In this document: positions 1-7,006 of the stretch, one piece after another | How positions within the stretch are numbered: position 1 is the stretch's first letter | Layout of the letters: every line of letters begins with the position of its first letter | Source: Burkholderiales bacterium | GTDB lineage: Bacteria; Pseudomonadota; Gammaproteobacteria; Burkholderiales; Burkholderiaceae_C | DNA: 64,000 nucleotides | NCBI GenBank assembly: GCA_016219375.1 | Contig: JACRNC010000016.1 | Coordinates: 154,006-218,005 of the forward strand | Reading direction: 5' to 3' | Program-made: the position numbers and the translations under genes | The notes under the pieces: generated by a model | Seen by the model: the letters and a program-made list of their open reading frames with translations, nothing else | Database searches by the model: none | What the model was told of the DNA's origin: nothing

Positions 1-60
1 CCATTCATCCGAGGCTGCGGGCCAGGGCGGTACGGCGCAGCGCCAGCGGGGCGAGCGGTC

Positions 61-84
61 AAATGCGCCGTCAACGGCGCATTT
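61..84. repeat. Inverted repeat, 10-bp arms, 4-nt loop
   Basis: AAATGCGCCG (61-70), loop TCAA, CGGCGCATTT (75-84) form a perfect hairpin. It lies 14 bp from a second palindrome (99-124) of the same AT-edge/GC-core build, and it overlaps the first possible ATG (83) of the S24-like ORF. It could be an operator pair or a transcription end for the gene to the left. No T-run follows, so an intrinsic terminator is not shown. Confidence 0.6.
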
Positions 85-826
85 GGGGGGCGCGCCGGCA
101 AATCCGGCGGCGCCGCCGGATTTGGGAGGGGCCCTGCCATTGCAGTCGCTGGGCGTGCGCCTGCCCGGCGAGCCGGCGTCCGGCAGGCCGCCAGCGGCCG
201 CTGAACCGTCCCCCTCTTTTTTTGCCCGAGGAGGCTTACTAGTCACCCGGCATGGTGGGTCCGCTGCAGCGCACGAAGAGCACGCGTTCGCCGGGATCGA
301 GACGGCGGATCACCCCGAGGTGGACAACCGTGCACCGCACCTACACTCGCCAGCCGGGGGCAAGCAGGCCAAAGCAGCCGCGACGCCGTTGATGTTCAAG
401 GCGCAGGTCCCCGGCTCCAGCAGTACGGTCGAATACGAAGTGATTCCGAAGCACAGGGGAGCATCGGGCGGCGACGAGAGGGACGCACTGCTCGGCGATG
501 TGGCCTTCTCCGTCCCTTTCATGGTCCGGCGCTTCGGCGGCCGCCACGGCTACGAGATGCTCTACATGCGTGGTGACTCGATGGAGCCCACGCTGACCGA
601 GGACGACGAGATCGTCATCGACACCAACATCCGGCGCGTGGACGTGTCGGGCATCTACGCCATCAGCATCGGCGACGCCATCATGATCCAGCGCGTCCAG
701 CGCAACCTGGACGGCTCGCTGATCGTGATGAGCGACAACCAACGCTACAAGCCCACCACCCTGGCACGCAGCGAGGTGGGCACGCTACAGATCGTCGGCC
801 GCATGGTGTGGCCGCGGGTGCGGTAG
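83..826 (+). CDS. S24/LexA-type repressor C-terminal domain protein without recognisable HTH
   Basis: The C-terminal ~110 residues are a peptidase S24 (LexA/CI) fold: the nucleophile motif GDSMEPTL is at about residues 164-171, followed by the usual strands and SDNQRY. In the family a Lys about 37 residues after the Ser activates it (..VKRL..). Here the equivalent position reads IMIQRVQ, so the Lys appears to be Gln. No helix-turn-helix is visible in the N-terminal 120 residues, which are low-complexity with mixed codon use, and the first ATG (83) lies inside a hairpin. The true start may be GTG 320 or ATG 392. It may be a truncated or non-cleavable repressor relative, or an anti-repressor-like S24 protein. 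It reads toward the late genes. Confidence 0.6.
   Translation: MGGAPANPAAPPDLGGALPLQSLGVRLPGEPASGRPPAAAEPSPSFFARGGLLVTRHGGSAAAHEEHAFAGIETADHPEVDNRAPHLHSPAGGKQAKAAATPLMFKAQVPGSSSTVEYEVIPKHRGASGGDERDALLGDVAFSVPFMVRRFGGRHGYEMLYMRGDSMEPTLTEDDEIVIDTNIRRVDVSGIYAISIGDAIMIQRVQRNLDGSLIVMSDNQRYKPTTLARSEVGTLQIVGRMVWPRVR
99..124. repeat. Perfect 26-bp palindrome
   Basis: CAAATCCGGCGG (99-110), CG, CCGCCGGATTTG (113-124) is identical to its own reverse complement. Together with the 61-84 hairpin it makes a tandem pair upstream of the S24-like gene. This could be a regulator-binding site or a REP-like element; the sequence alone does not decide. Confidence 0.6.
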
Positions 827-855
827 AGGGGCCGCAGCAATCCGGGAGGGAGCCC

Positions 856-1380
856 ATGTCCACAGACACCGACCAGCCACTGCATCAACCGGCCAGCAAC
901 CCACAGCCGCCGGATGCAGGCCAGCCGCAGCCTATGCCCTTGAGCGGGCTGAGCGGTGGCAAGAAGTCCTTCTTGGCCACACTCGTCATTGCTACCGGCA
1001 TCTTCATGCTGTGGCCCGATTCCGAGTCGCCGTCCAGCTCCACGCCGGCCACGGTGGAGGAGGTGCGGCCCAGCGGCCTGACGGAGTCCCAGGAGCGGGT
1101 CGCCATCGACGAGGCCAAGGAGCGGGTACGTGCGCACCTGCGTGACCCCGACAGTGCCAAGTTCGGCGGGGCGATGGTCGGGCCCCGCGGAGTGGTTTGC
1201 GGCGTGGTCAACGCCAAGAACGGCTTCGGTGGCTACACCGGCATGCAGCCATATTTCGTCAACGGTGAGAAGGTGCTGCTGGTCGGCTCAGAAGAGGAGA
1301 CCCTCGCCGTGCATATCGCTATCGCAGCCACGTGCATGAAAAAGCACCAGGACGCAGCAGCCAGCAGCCCGGCCCCTTGA
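856..1380 (+). CDS. Small single-span membrane protein with DPDSAKF-type domain
   Basis: This 174-residue protein starts at ATG 856 behind GGAGG (845-849); an upstream in-frame ATG at 808 overlaps the S24 gene and has no such site. A Pro/Gln-rich N-terminus (about 1-35) precedes one membrane helix (FLATLVIATGIFMLW) and a Ser/Pro linker. The C-terminal part contains LRDPDSAKF, VVCGVVNAKNGFGGYTG and a final Cys. This motif set recurs in uncharacterised small proteobacterial and phage proteins; I know of no assigned function. It is the first gene of the membrane-protein cassette (856-2803) between regulator and lysis genes. Confidence 0.7.
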   Translation: MSTDTDQPLHQPASNPQPPDAGQPQPMPLSGLSGGKKSFLATLVIATGIFMLWPDSESPSSSTPATVEEVRPSGLTESQERVAIDEAKERVRAHLRDPDSAKFGGAMVGPRGVVCGVVNAKNGFGGYTGMQPYFVNGEKVLLVGSEEETLAVHIAIAATCMKKHQDAAASSPAP

Positions 1381-1424
1381 ACGAGCCTTCCCGCCCCCAG
1401 GCACGCTCAATCGCCAGCACCACC

Positions 1425-1595
1425 ATGCCAGACAACAAGCAACCCCCATCGCCGCCAGCACCGCCGCCTGCGCGCCCCAACGATTACCACCCCTTCTCCG
1501 ATGGCGGATCGGCTCATGACGTTACGATCGTGACGCCCATCTACCGTGCGCCTGCACCGCCGCCGCTGCCGCCGCGGCCCAAGCCATCGGAGTGA
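1425..1595 (+). CDS. Short proline-rich hypothetical protein
   Basis: This is a 56-residue frame from MPDNKQ to the stop just before the next ATG (1597). About one third is Pro, in two poly-Pro stretches around a central NDYHPFSDGGSAHDVTIVTP. There is no clear ribosome site. The one-base spacing to the next gene and the Pro-rich character suggest a small linker or adaptor protein. An in-frame ATG at 1332 would overlap the preceding gene. Existence as a protein is uncertain. Confidence 0.35.
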   Translation: MPDNKQPPSPPAPPPARPNDYHPFSDGGSAHDVTIVTPIYRAPAPPPLPPRPKPSE

Positions 1596-1596
1596 C

Positions 1597-2178
1597 ATGA
1601 CGGCCCCAGCTCCCAGCGCAGACGCGCCCAGCGAAGCGCTCCGCGCGCACCTGCACGACAAGCGCCATCAGCTGCAGTACAGGCTGGAGCTGTCGGCGCT
1701 GTACCACCAGAAGCGCGCCCGATTCTTCGACCTGGTGGACAAGCTTTCCACCTTCATCGCTGTGGCGGGCAGCACGTCGGCAGTCGCCGTCGTCATGGGG
1801 GCGGGTGAGAACAGCTGGGTGTATGTGTGCTTCTCCGCGGTGGTGGCCTTGGTCTCCACGGTCACGCTGGTCTTCGCTCCCAGCACCAAGGCGCGCGACC
1901 ACTACAGCTTGGGCCGTGACTACCGCCATCTGATCGCCGAGCTGCATGCCGAAGGCGACTACCCGCGTGCCGAGGTTCTAGACCAGCTTGGCGCCAAGTG
2001 CGCCCAGCTCGAAGCCGAAGAGCCAGCCGCACTCAATGGCTTGGTGGTGGAGTGCGAGAACCTCCTGCGCATGGCCCATACGGGCAAGCCGGTGGCCAAG
2101 CTGCCGCGGCCCAAGCGATGGCTGATCCACTTCTGCGACATCACGCCCCCGCCGCCGATTGAGCCCACGGCTGACTAG
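1597..2178 (+). CDS. Two-helix membrane protein, SLATT-like topology
   Basis: This 193-residue protein starts at MTAPAPS; upstream in-frame Met 1546 lies in the preceding gene. A charged N-terminal helix (RAHLHDKRHQLQYRLELSAL) leads to two adjacent membrane spans (about residues 48-68 and 75-95). A cytosolic helical segment with HYSLGRDYRHLIAEL follows, then a basic, Pro-ending tail. The plan of helix, two close spans and alpha-helical tail is that of SLATT-family effectors (2TM proteins tied to nucleotide-signalling defence systems). The assignment rests on topology and general likeness only. No SMODS cyclase or SLOG sensor gene is next to it, so it could equally be a phage exclusion or lysis-related membrane protein. 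Confidence 0.55.
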   Translation: MTAPAPSADAPSEALRAHLHDKRHQLQYRLELSALYHQKRARFFDLVDKLSTFIAVAGSTSAVAVVMGAGENSWVYVCFSAVVALVSTVTLVFAPSTKARDHYSLGRDYRHLIAELHAEGDYPRAEVLDQLGAKCAQLEAEEPAALNGLVVECENLLRMAHTGKPVAKLPRPKRWLIHFCDITPPPPIEPTAD

Positions 2179-2187
2179 CAGGCACGC

Positions 2188-2370
2188 ATGGCCCGCATCG
2201 TCGTCCTGGCCTTCGCCTTCATCGGTCTGGCCCATGTGCTGATTGAGCTGTTCGGGCCCGCGCCCCAGCCGCGCGTGCAGATCAGCGACACGGTCATCAT
2301 CAACATCGGCACCGGCTATGCTGATGCTGACCATGCCGACGCTGCCCGCCCGCTCGACGCCCGCCCCTAG
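2188..2370 (+). CDS. Small one-span membrane peptide
   Basis: A 60-residue frame begins 10 bp after the SLATT-like gene and overlaps the next gene in another frame. One hydrophobic helix (IVVLAFAFIGLAHVLIELF) precedes a short polar tail. Codon use fits the neighbours only in the first ~45 codons. It may be a coupling peptide for the next membrane protein. The function is unknown. Confidence 0.4.
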   Translation: MARIVVLAFAFIGLAHVLIELFGPAPQPRVQISDTVIINIGTGYADADHADAARPLDARP

Positions 2371-2803
2371 CACGTGGCGCCTGTCGCCCGTGTTGTGCAT
2401 GCTGCTGTGGGCTGGTGCCCTCACCGGGGCGGCATACAGCGCGGGGGTGTGGCCCAGCGGGCCGCGCTTGGGCGCATGGGCTAGCACGCTGGTGCAGTCC
2501 AGCATCACGCTGCTGGGTCTCTTGCTGGTGGCTGCCGCCCTGGTGGCCAGCATGCAGGGCACCCACCTGGCGCGCATGATGCGCCGCACGGGCCACCACC
2601 GCGATCTGCTCCTGACCCTGCTTGCAGCCGCGCTGGGCATGCTGGGCACGGTGGCTGCCGGCCTGGCCGCGCTGGGGCAGGCACAGCCGCACGCATGGCT
2701 GCTCGCGGCGCTGGTGGGTCTGCCGCTTGCTGGTATGGGCGCGGTGCTCAGCGCCGGCCGCAAGCTGTGGCTGGTGCTGGTCGCGCCATCCGCCGAACGC
2801 TGA
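2318..2803 (+). CDS. Four-span hypothetical membrane protein
   Basis: This 161-residue frame starts at one of three close in-frame ATGs (2318, 2324, 2333) inside the end of the preceding small ORF, an arrangement typical of translational coupling. Four hydrophobic segments are visible: PVLCMLLWAGALTGAAY, the stretch around SITLLGLLLVAAALVAS, LLLTLLAAALGMLGTVAAGL and WLLAALVGLPLAGMGAVL. A basic loop (MMRRTGHHR) separates the second and third. No enzyme motif is seen. It closes the membrane cassette just before the lysis genes; superinfection exclusion or envelope modification are possible roles but not shown. Confidence 0.5.
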   Translation: MLMLTMPTLPARSTPAPSTWRLSPVLCMLLWAGALTGAAYSAGVWPSGPRLGAWASTLVQSSITLLGLLLVAAALVASMQGTHLARMMRRTGHHRDLLLTLLAAALGMLGTVAAGLAALGQAQPHAWLLAALVGLPLAGMGAVLSAGRKLWLVLVAPSAER

Positions 2804-2806
2804 CCA

Positions 2807-2859
2807 GCACTCAACCGGTTTACATGGCCTCCTGACTCCCTGCGGGCAACACTGCCCGC
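2807..2859 (+). promoter_or_regulatory. Leader element copy 1: 16-bp motif plus start-codon hairpin
   Basis: GCACTCAACCGGTTTA (2807-2822) is followed 18 bases later by a hairpin TGCGGGCA-ACAC-TGCCCGCA (2841-2860) whose last base is the A of the endolysin ATG. No Shine-Dalgarno is present. The same 16-mer and an ACAC-loop hairpin ending at the ATG occur before the protease gene at 13085. It may be a late promoter/operator with a 5'-UTR stem that gates translation. Confidence 0.5.
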
Positions 2860-3321
2860 ATGGATGACGCCACCCTCAGCCCCCACTTCCGCCTGTCGGA
2901 GCTGACCGTCTCGCAGACGGCCGTGCGCCGGGGGCTGCGCAATGATCCGCCGTCGGGTGCGGTGTCCAACCTGCGCCGCCTGGCGCATGCGCTGGAGGAC
3001 GTGCGCCGCGCGCTGGGCGACGTGCCCATCATCGTCTCCAGCGGCTACCGCTCGCCCAAGGTCAACAGCCTGGTCGGCGGCTCGCCCACTAGCCTGCACC
3101 TGCAGGGCCTGGCGGCCGACTTCACCGCGCCGGCCTTCGGCACCCCGCGGCAGATCTGCCAGCGCATCATCGACGTCGGCATCCTTTATGAGGAGCTGAT
3201 CTTCGAGGGCGCCTGGGTGCATTTCGGCCTTGCCGCGCCTGGCGCGGTGCCGCAGCGCAAGCTGCTCACGGCCATCTTCCTCAAGGGCGGCCCCACCCGC
3301 TACGTCGGGGGGCTGCTGTGA
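2860..3321 (+). CDS. Endolysin, peptidase M15-type (D-Ala-D-Ala carboxypeptidase fold)
   Basis: The 153-residue protein fits the short M15A family (M15_3), zinc peptidases that cut peptidoglycan stem-peptide cross-links. Visible metal/catalytic motifs are SSGYRSPKVN, SLHLQGLAADF (first zinc ligands His and Asp) and WVHFGL (third ligand His). There is no signal peptide, so export should need a holin; the next gene supplies a small membrane protein. The ATG is fused to a hairpin leader, suggesting controlled timing. The stop overlaps the next ATG (TGATG). This is the first gene of the lysis cassette. Confidence 0.9.
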   Translation: MDDATLSPHFRLSELTVSQTAVRRGLRNDPPSGAVSNLRRLAHALEDVRRALGDVPIIVSSGYRSPKVNSLVGGSPTSLHLQGLAADFTAPAFGTPRQICQRIIDVGILYEELIFEGAWVHFGLAAPGAVPQRKLLTAIFLKGGPTRYVGGLL

Positions 3322-3551
3322 TGCCCGCCGGTGTGCCCCACGTCATCGTCGCGGAGCCTCAGTGCAAGCCGTGGTGGCGCTCCAAGACGCTGTGGCTCAA
3401 CGCGCTGGTGCTGGCCTTGGCGGCAGCGGAGCAGCAAGTCGGCGTGCTCCAGGGCCTGCTGCCGGTCAGCACCTACCAGCTCGTCGCCTTCGGCCTGCCC
3501 GTGCTCAACGCCGTGCTGCGCCTCATCACCACGCAGGGGATCAAGCTGTGA
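3321..3551 (+). CDS. Putative holin-like small membrane protein
   Basis: The 76-residue product starts at ATG 3321 within TGATG, overlapping the endolysin stop. After a polar N-terminus, KPWWRSKTLWLN precedes one long hydrophobic stretch (ALVLALAAAEQQVGVLQGLL), and a second follows (LVAFGLPVLNAVLRLIT). Proteins of this size and KPWxxSKTxWxN start sit next to endolysins in many tailed phages. Holin function is inferred from position and topology. Confidence 0.6.
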   Translation: MPAGVPHVIVAEPQCKPWWRSKTLWLNALVLALAAAEQQVGVLQGLLPVSTYQLVAFGLPVLNAVLRLITTQGIKL

Positions 3552-3913
3552 GCGCGCCCGTGCTGCCCCCGCTGGGCGTGGCCGCGCAGAGCGAGACCAT
3601 GCTGGTGTCCGGCTGCGTGTGCATCGCCGTGGAGGACGCGCCGGCTGAGCAGCGCCTAGCTGATCTGCGCTTTAGCGTCGGGCTGCTGCAGCAGATGGCC
3701 CACCTGGCGCAGCACGAGCTGACCACGGCCCTGCCCGCCATCGACGCCGCGTACCTGGACCAGCAGCTGGAGCGCCAGGCCGATGTGCCGCCGCTGCACC
3801 CCGGCCCCAACGCCCATCAGCCGCAGTGCGGCCGTGGCGGTTGCCGACTGCCCGCCGGCAGCACCTGCCCCGACTGCGGCCGCTGCCTGGTCGATGTGCC
3901 GGAGGGCGCGTGA
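3548..3913 (+). CDS. Hypothetical lysis-cassette protein with Cys-rich C-terminus
   Basis: A GTG start at 3548 overlaps the preceding stop by four bases; 121 residues. The body is helical (LADLRFSVGLLQQMAHLAQHEL). The C-terminus has CGRGGCRLPAGSTCPDCGRC, five closely spaced Cys that could bind zinc. The stop overlaps the Rz start. The function is unknown; position between holin-like and spanin genes suggests a lysis accessory role. Confidence 0.6.
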   Translation: MSAPVLPPLGVAAQSETMLVSGCVCIAVEDAPAEQRLADLRFSVGLLQQMAHLAQHELTTALPAIDAAYLDQQLERQADVPPLHPGPNAHQPQCGRGGCRLPAGSTCPDCGRCLVDVPEGA

Positions 3914-4533
3914 TGGGCTGGCTGCTCAAGCTCCGCGCGCTGCCGTGGGCCGCGTACGCCTGGTCGTTGGCGACCGTGGTGGCGGTCGCCGCCCTCGTCT
4001 GGCTGATCTACCTCCTGGGCCGCCTGGACGAGCGCGCCATCCAGGCCACCGCACACGCGCAGCGCACGCAAGAGGCCGTCCAGGCCGCCCTGCGCGAGCA
4101 GGCCGCATCGCTTGCGCGTGGCGCGGCCGACGTGGCCGCCCTGCGCCAGGAGCGCGACCAGCTCCAGCGCCGCTACACCGACCTGCAACGGAGGCTCGCC
4201 CATGTGCCCAAGCTCAGCCCCACGCCGGGCTGCACCGACCCTGCTGGCGTGCGCCTTACTGCTGGCGCTGTCCGCCTGTGGAACGCCGCCCTCGGCCATC
4301 CGGATGTGCCCGCCGGTGCCTGCGGAGCTTATGGCCCCGCTGCCGGAGCTGGAGCCGCTGACCGAGACGCCGCCTGCAGCCAGCCCAGCGGTATCACGCT
4401 GGAGCAGGCCGGCGACAACGCCCAGCGCAACTTCAGCACCTGCGCGGCCATCCGCGCGCAGTGCCAGGCCCTCATCAGCAACCTCCAGCGCGAGCGCGCG
4501 CTGAGCACTCAGCAACTCACGGAGACCCCATGA
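3913..4533 (+). CDS. Rz-like i-spanin
   Basis: This 206-residue protein starts at MGWLLK, overlapping the previous stop. An N-terminal membrane anchor (SLATVVAVAALVWLIYLL, about residues 15-33) is followed by a coiled-coil periplasmic domain rich in Ala, Gln and Arg (about 40-100), then a Cys-containing C-terminal region. This is the plan of inner-membrane spanin subunits, which join an outer-membrane lipoprotein to fuse both membranes at lysis. A lipoprotein gene is embedded in it in the +1 frame (4202-4504), confirming the assignment. Confidence 0.85.
   Translation: MGWLLKLRALPWAAYAWSLATVVAVAALVWLIYLLGRLDERAIQATAHAQRTQEAVQAALREQAASLARGAADVAALRQERDQLQRRYTDLQRRLAHVPKLSPTPGCTDPAGVRLTAGAVRLWNAALGHPDVPAGACGAYGPAAGAGAADRDAACSQPSGITLEQAGDNAQRNFSTCAAIRAQCQALISNLQRERALSTQQLTETP
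4202..4504 (+). CDS. Rz1-like o-spanin lipoprotein, embedded within Rz
   Basis: This 100-residue reading frame lies wholly inside the Rz gene, shifted by one base. MCPSSAPRRAAPTLLACALL begins a lipoprotein signal with lipobox LSAC-G. The mature part is short and Pro-rich (CGTPPSAIRMCPPVPAEL), as in Rz1 proteins. Beyond about residue 60 it turns into Ser/Ala/Arg-rich sequence forced by the overlapping frame. Nested Rz/Rz1 pairs are well known from lambda and relatives. Confidence 0.8.
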   Translation: MCPSSAPRRAAPTLLACALLLALSACGTPPSAIRMCPPVPAELMAPLPELEPLTETPPAASPAVSRWSRPATTPSATSAPARPSARSARPSSATSSASAR

Positions 4534-4865
4534 GCCAGACGAACAACTTCCCCATCGAGACCGATGGCTTCAAGTTCACGGCCACGGCAGCCAGCCAGGC
4601 CTTCGACCTGACCGGGGGCGGCGCAGCAGACCGCTTCCGCGTCGTCGGCTCGGACGACGTGCTGATCTACAACCCCGGCCCCAACACGATCTACGTGAAG
4701 GCCGGCGACGCCAGCACCGTGGCCTTCGGGATCGCCAGCAGCACGCCCAGCATGGCCGTGCCGCCCTCGCAGCAGGCCTTCAGCAAGGGCAATGCCTCGC
4801 ACCTGGCGGTCATCAGCCCCAGCGGTGCGCAGGAGTTCGTGGTCTACGTCGGCCGGGGGGAGTGA
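4530..4865 (+). CDS. Small beta-rich phage structural protein (putative)
   Basis: The 111-residue protein starts at ATG 4530 (ATGA overlap with the Rz stop; weak GGAG site 4521-4524). A predicted all-beta pattern contains VLIYNPGPNTIYVKAGD, VPPSQQAF and AVISPSGAQEFVVYVGRGE. Similar small proteins with N-P-G-x-x-x-I/V-Y/F-V cores occur among decoration or fibre-associated genes of other phages. It lies directly before the SGNH hydrolase and probably works with it. The exact role is unknown. Confidence 0.6.
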   Translation: MSQTNNFPIETDGFKFTATAASQAFDLTGGGAADRFRVVGSDDVLIYNPGPNTIYVKAGDASTVAFGIASSTPSMAVPPSQQAFSKGNASHLAVISPSGAQEFVVYVGRGE

Positions 4866-4868
4866 GTC

Positions 4869-6359
4869 ATGGCGCGTAGTCGATGGATGGGAGCGTCTGC
4901 AGCGGGCGGTCGTGGCGCGGCCTTCAGCGCCGCCCGCCCCACTCTGCTGCCGTTTGGCTGCAGCATCACCGGCGTGGCGGGGCGACAGCTCTGGAACTCC
5001 ACCACGGTCACCTCGACAGCGGTGCGTGCTGGCTCGCAAGTCATTCCTGTCGCCTCTGCCGCCGCCTTCGTTGTCGGGGGCTGGGCGCAGGTTGCCCTGT
5101 GTACGGCCGAGCCGTGGATGTCGCGCGTGACCGCGGTTGATACAGCGGCTACTCCAAACACCGTAACGGTTGCCGATCCGCTGCCGGAGAGCCTGCTCCC
5201 GAACAATCCCGTCCACTATCAAGCGGCTTCGGTGTCTACGCCGAGCAGTCAGCACATCAAGACCAGCTTGTGGGTAGGCGCCAATGCGGAACTCGGCGGA
5301 GTGGTCGAGGTTCTGCCTGCCTACAGCTACACGGGCGCGCGTCAGGATGCGATGCTGCCTGCGCTCGCGCGTCTGCTGCGGTTGTATCGACCTAAGTATG
5401 TCGCCCTCAACTTGGTCGAGAACGATGTCAACGGTAGCGTCAGCCTGCCGCGAATCGTTGAGCTGTCCCGACAGGCCGTCCGGTCCTGTCTGAACGCTGG
5501 GGCGACTCCGCTGGTCTGCTCCTGCGTTCCGGCGACGCAGTTCTCCGACTCGCGCAGCTCGCTCGTCGAGGGGTATCTCTCGTGGGTGCGGCAAGTGGGC
5601 AGCGAGCTGCCTGGCGCTGTGGGCGTTGACCTCACAACGCCGTGGCGCGATGCGTCGCTACCCGGCTACCAACCACTGGCCGGGTACACGGACGGCATTC
5701 ACCCCAGCGCTTCCCGTTGGCATACGACTGCCCAGCCCTTCGTGAGCGTGCTGCAGCAGCTCGAAGGGGCGCGCCCGTCTCTCGCCGACCTTGCGCTCAC
5801 CTATTGGGACATGTCGGGCGCCGGAGGCACCGCCGCTGCCTTGCAGGCGGGCAGCGTGGTTCCCACGGGCTGGACGATCAGCGCAGAAGCGGGGGTCATC
5901 GCTACGACGACGAAGATCGCCAACGACAAACCTCGCATTCAGTACTCAGTGCCGGGTGCCTCGAACGCCAGCACCACCCGGCTGTTCGTGCGGCAGCCAA
6001 ATGTTGCCATCCCGGACTACTACGTCGGCAAGTACATGACCGCGTTCATGAAGGCGCGCTTCGACCAGATCGCGAACCTCAGCATGGCGGTCATGAGCCT
6101 GACGTTCAACTCGGGGGAGGTTGTGTATTGGGGCAACTACAACGGCCAGGCGACCGACCCGGCTCTGGTAGGGAGAACATTGGTGATGGAAACGCCCGCA
6201 TTCCGTGTGCCAGCCAACGCCACCACGATGACTCTTGAGCTCGCTCTGCGCCCCCTGAACATCGCCAGCCCCTCCGGGGTGTCGGTGGACATGACCATTG
6301 ACAGTGCTGGGTTGCTGCCGGCATCGGCAGGAAACAGCTACGACAACGGGTGGCGGTGA
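4869..6359 (+). CDS. SGNH/GDSL-type hydrolase with C-terminal beta domain (virion-associated esterase?)
   Basis: This 496-residue protein has the three key SGNH blocks: FGCSITG (about residues 29-35, Ser nucleophile in a variant G-C-S), LNLVENDVN (block III Asn) and YTDGIHPSA (Asp-His pair). Residues about 300-496 look like a jelly-roll or carbohydrate-binding beta domain (YWDMSGAGG ... DMTIDSAGLLP). Phage SGNH proteins deacetylate or de-esterify surface glycans. The gene sits between lysis and packaging genes rather than with the tail fibres. Its third-position base use is visibly less GC-skewed than the neighbours, which suggests recent acquisition as a cargo gene. Confidence 0.75.
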   Translation: MARSRWMGASAAGGRGAAFSAARPTLLPFGCSITGVAGRQLWNSTTVTSTAVRAGSQVIPVASAAAFVVGGWAQVALCTAEPWMSRVTAVDTAATPNTVTVADPLPESLLPNNPVHYQAASVSTPSSQHIKTSLWVGANAELGGVVEVLPAYSYTGARQDAMLPALARLLRLYRPKYVALNLVENDVNGSVSLPRIVELSRQAVRSCLNAGATPLVCSCVPATQFSDSRSSLVEGYLSWVRQVGSELPGAVGVDLTTPWRDASLPGYQPLAGYTDGIHPSASRWHTTAQPFVSVLQQLEGARPSLADLALTYWDMSGAGGTAAALQAGSVVPTGWTISAEAGVIATTTKIANDKPRIQYSVPGASNASTTRLFVRQPNVAIPDYYVGKYMTAFMKARFDQIANLSMAVMSLTFNSGEVVYWGNYNGQATDPALVGRTLVMETPAFRVPANATTMTLELALRPLNIASPSGVSVDMTIDSAGLLPASAGNSYDNGWR

Positions 6360-6360
6360 C

Positions 6361-6702
6361 ATGCTCGACTTCTCCGACCCCCGCTTCTGGCTCGATCTGG
6401 CCAAGTGGCTCATCGCCCTGGCCGCGGTGGTGGCCGTCTGGATGCGCCGCCCCGGTGAGGACGCCGCCAAGGCCGTCTCGCAGCTCGAAGAGGAGGTCAC
6501 GCGCACGCAGCATGCGATGGCCACGCGCCTGACCCAGATCGAAGAGCGCATCGCGCACATGCCCACCGACGACGAGCTGGAGCGCCTGATCGGCACCGTC
6601 AAGGCCATCGAGGCTCGCCTCACCGGCCTGGACAGCGGCCAGAACACCATGCGCCACCAGCTCAACCGCATCGAAGACTACCTGCTCAAGACCAAGCAAT
6701 GA
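6361..6702 (+). CDS. DUF2730 family protein (Mu gp25-like)
   Basis: The 113-residue product starts one base after the preceding stop. An N-terminal membrane helix (WLIALAAVVAVWM) is followed by a long coiled coil (AVSQLEEEVTRTQHAMATRLTQIEERI, broken by MPTDDELER) to the end. This matches DUF2730 proteins that open the head module of Mu-like phages. The next gene's ATG overlaps the stop. Its function is not established. Confidence 0.75.
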   Translation: MLDFSDPRFWLDLAKWLIALAAVVAVWMRRPGEDAAKAVSQLEEEVTRTQHAMATRLTQIEERIAHMPTDDELERLIGTVKAIEARLTGLDSGQNTMRHQLNRIEDYLLKTKQ

Positions 6703-6992
6703 GCTTTGCTGACGTGATGCAAGAAGACCGCCGGCTGACCATCCTGAAAGGGCTGGAGCCGGCAGCCGGCTATCGCGCCGCCCAGTTCGTGCTGGCCCGC
6801 TGGTGCGAGCAGTTCGGCCACGTGGTCAGCCAGGACCGCCTGCGCCAGGACCTGGCCTGGCTGGCCGAGCAGGGCCTCATCAAGCTGGAGACGCCCGAGG
6901 GCGTGTATGTCGCCACGCTGACCGCCCGCGGGCTGGATGTGGCCACCGGCCGCGCCGTGGTGCCGGGCGTGGCCAAGCCCCAGCTCGTCTGA
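6699..6992 (+). CDS. Mu gp26-like winged-helix-type protein
   Basis: This 97-residue protein overlaps the previous stop by ATGA. DRRLTILKGLEPAAGYRAA, LRQDLAWLAEQGLIKLE and VYVATLTARGLDVATGR give a helix-helix-wing pattern like small winged-helix proteins. In Mu-like phages this gene lies between DUF2730 and the small terminase. Its role is unknown; it may aid packaging or late regulation. Confidence 0.75.
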   Translation: MSFADVMQEDRRLTILKGLEPAAGYRAAQFVLARWCEQFGHVVSQDRLRQDLAWLAEQGLIKLETPEGVYVATLTARGLDVATGRAVVPGVAKPQLV

Positions 6993-7006
6993 CGGAGGGC
7001 GCCCGC

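Noticed and set aside
40..130. ATG 83 as the secure start of the S24-like protein
   Set aside because: It lies inside a hairpin with no ribosome site, and the following ~100 residues show no domain; start left open.
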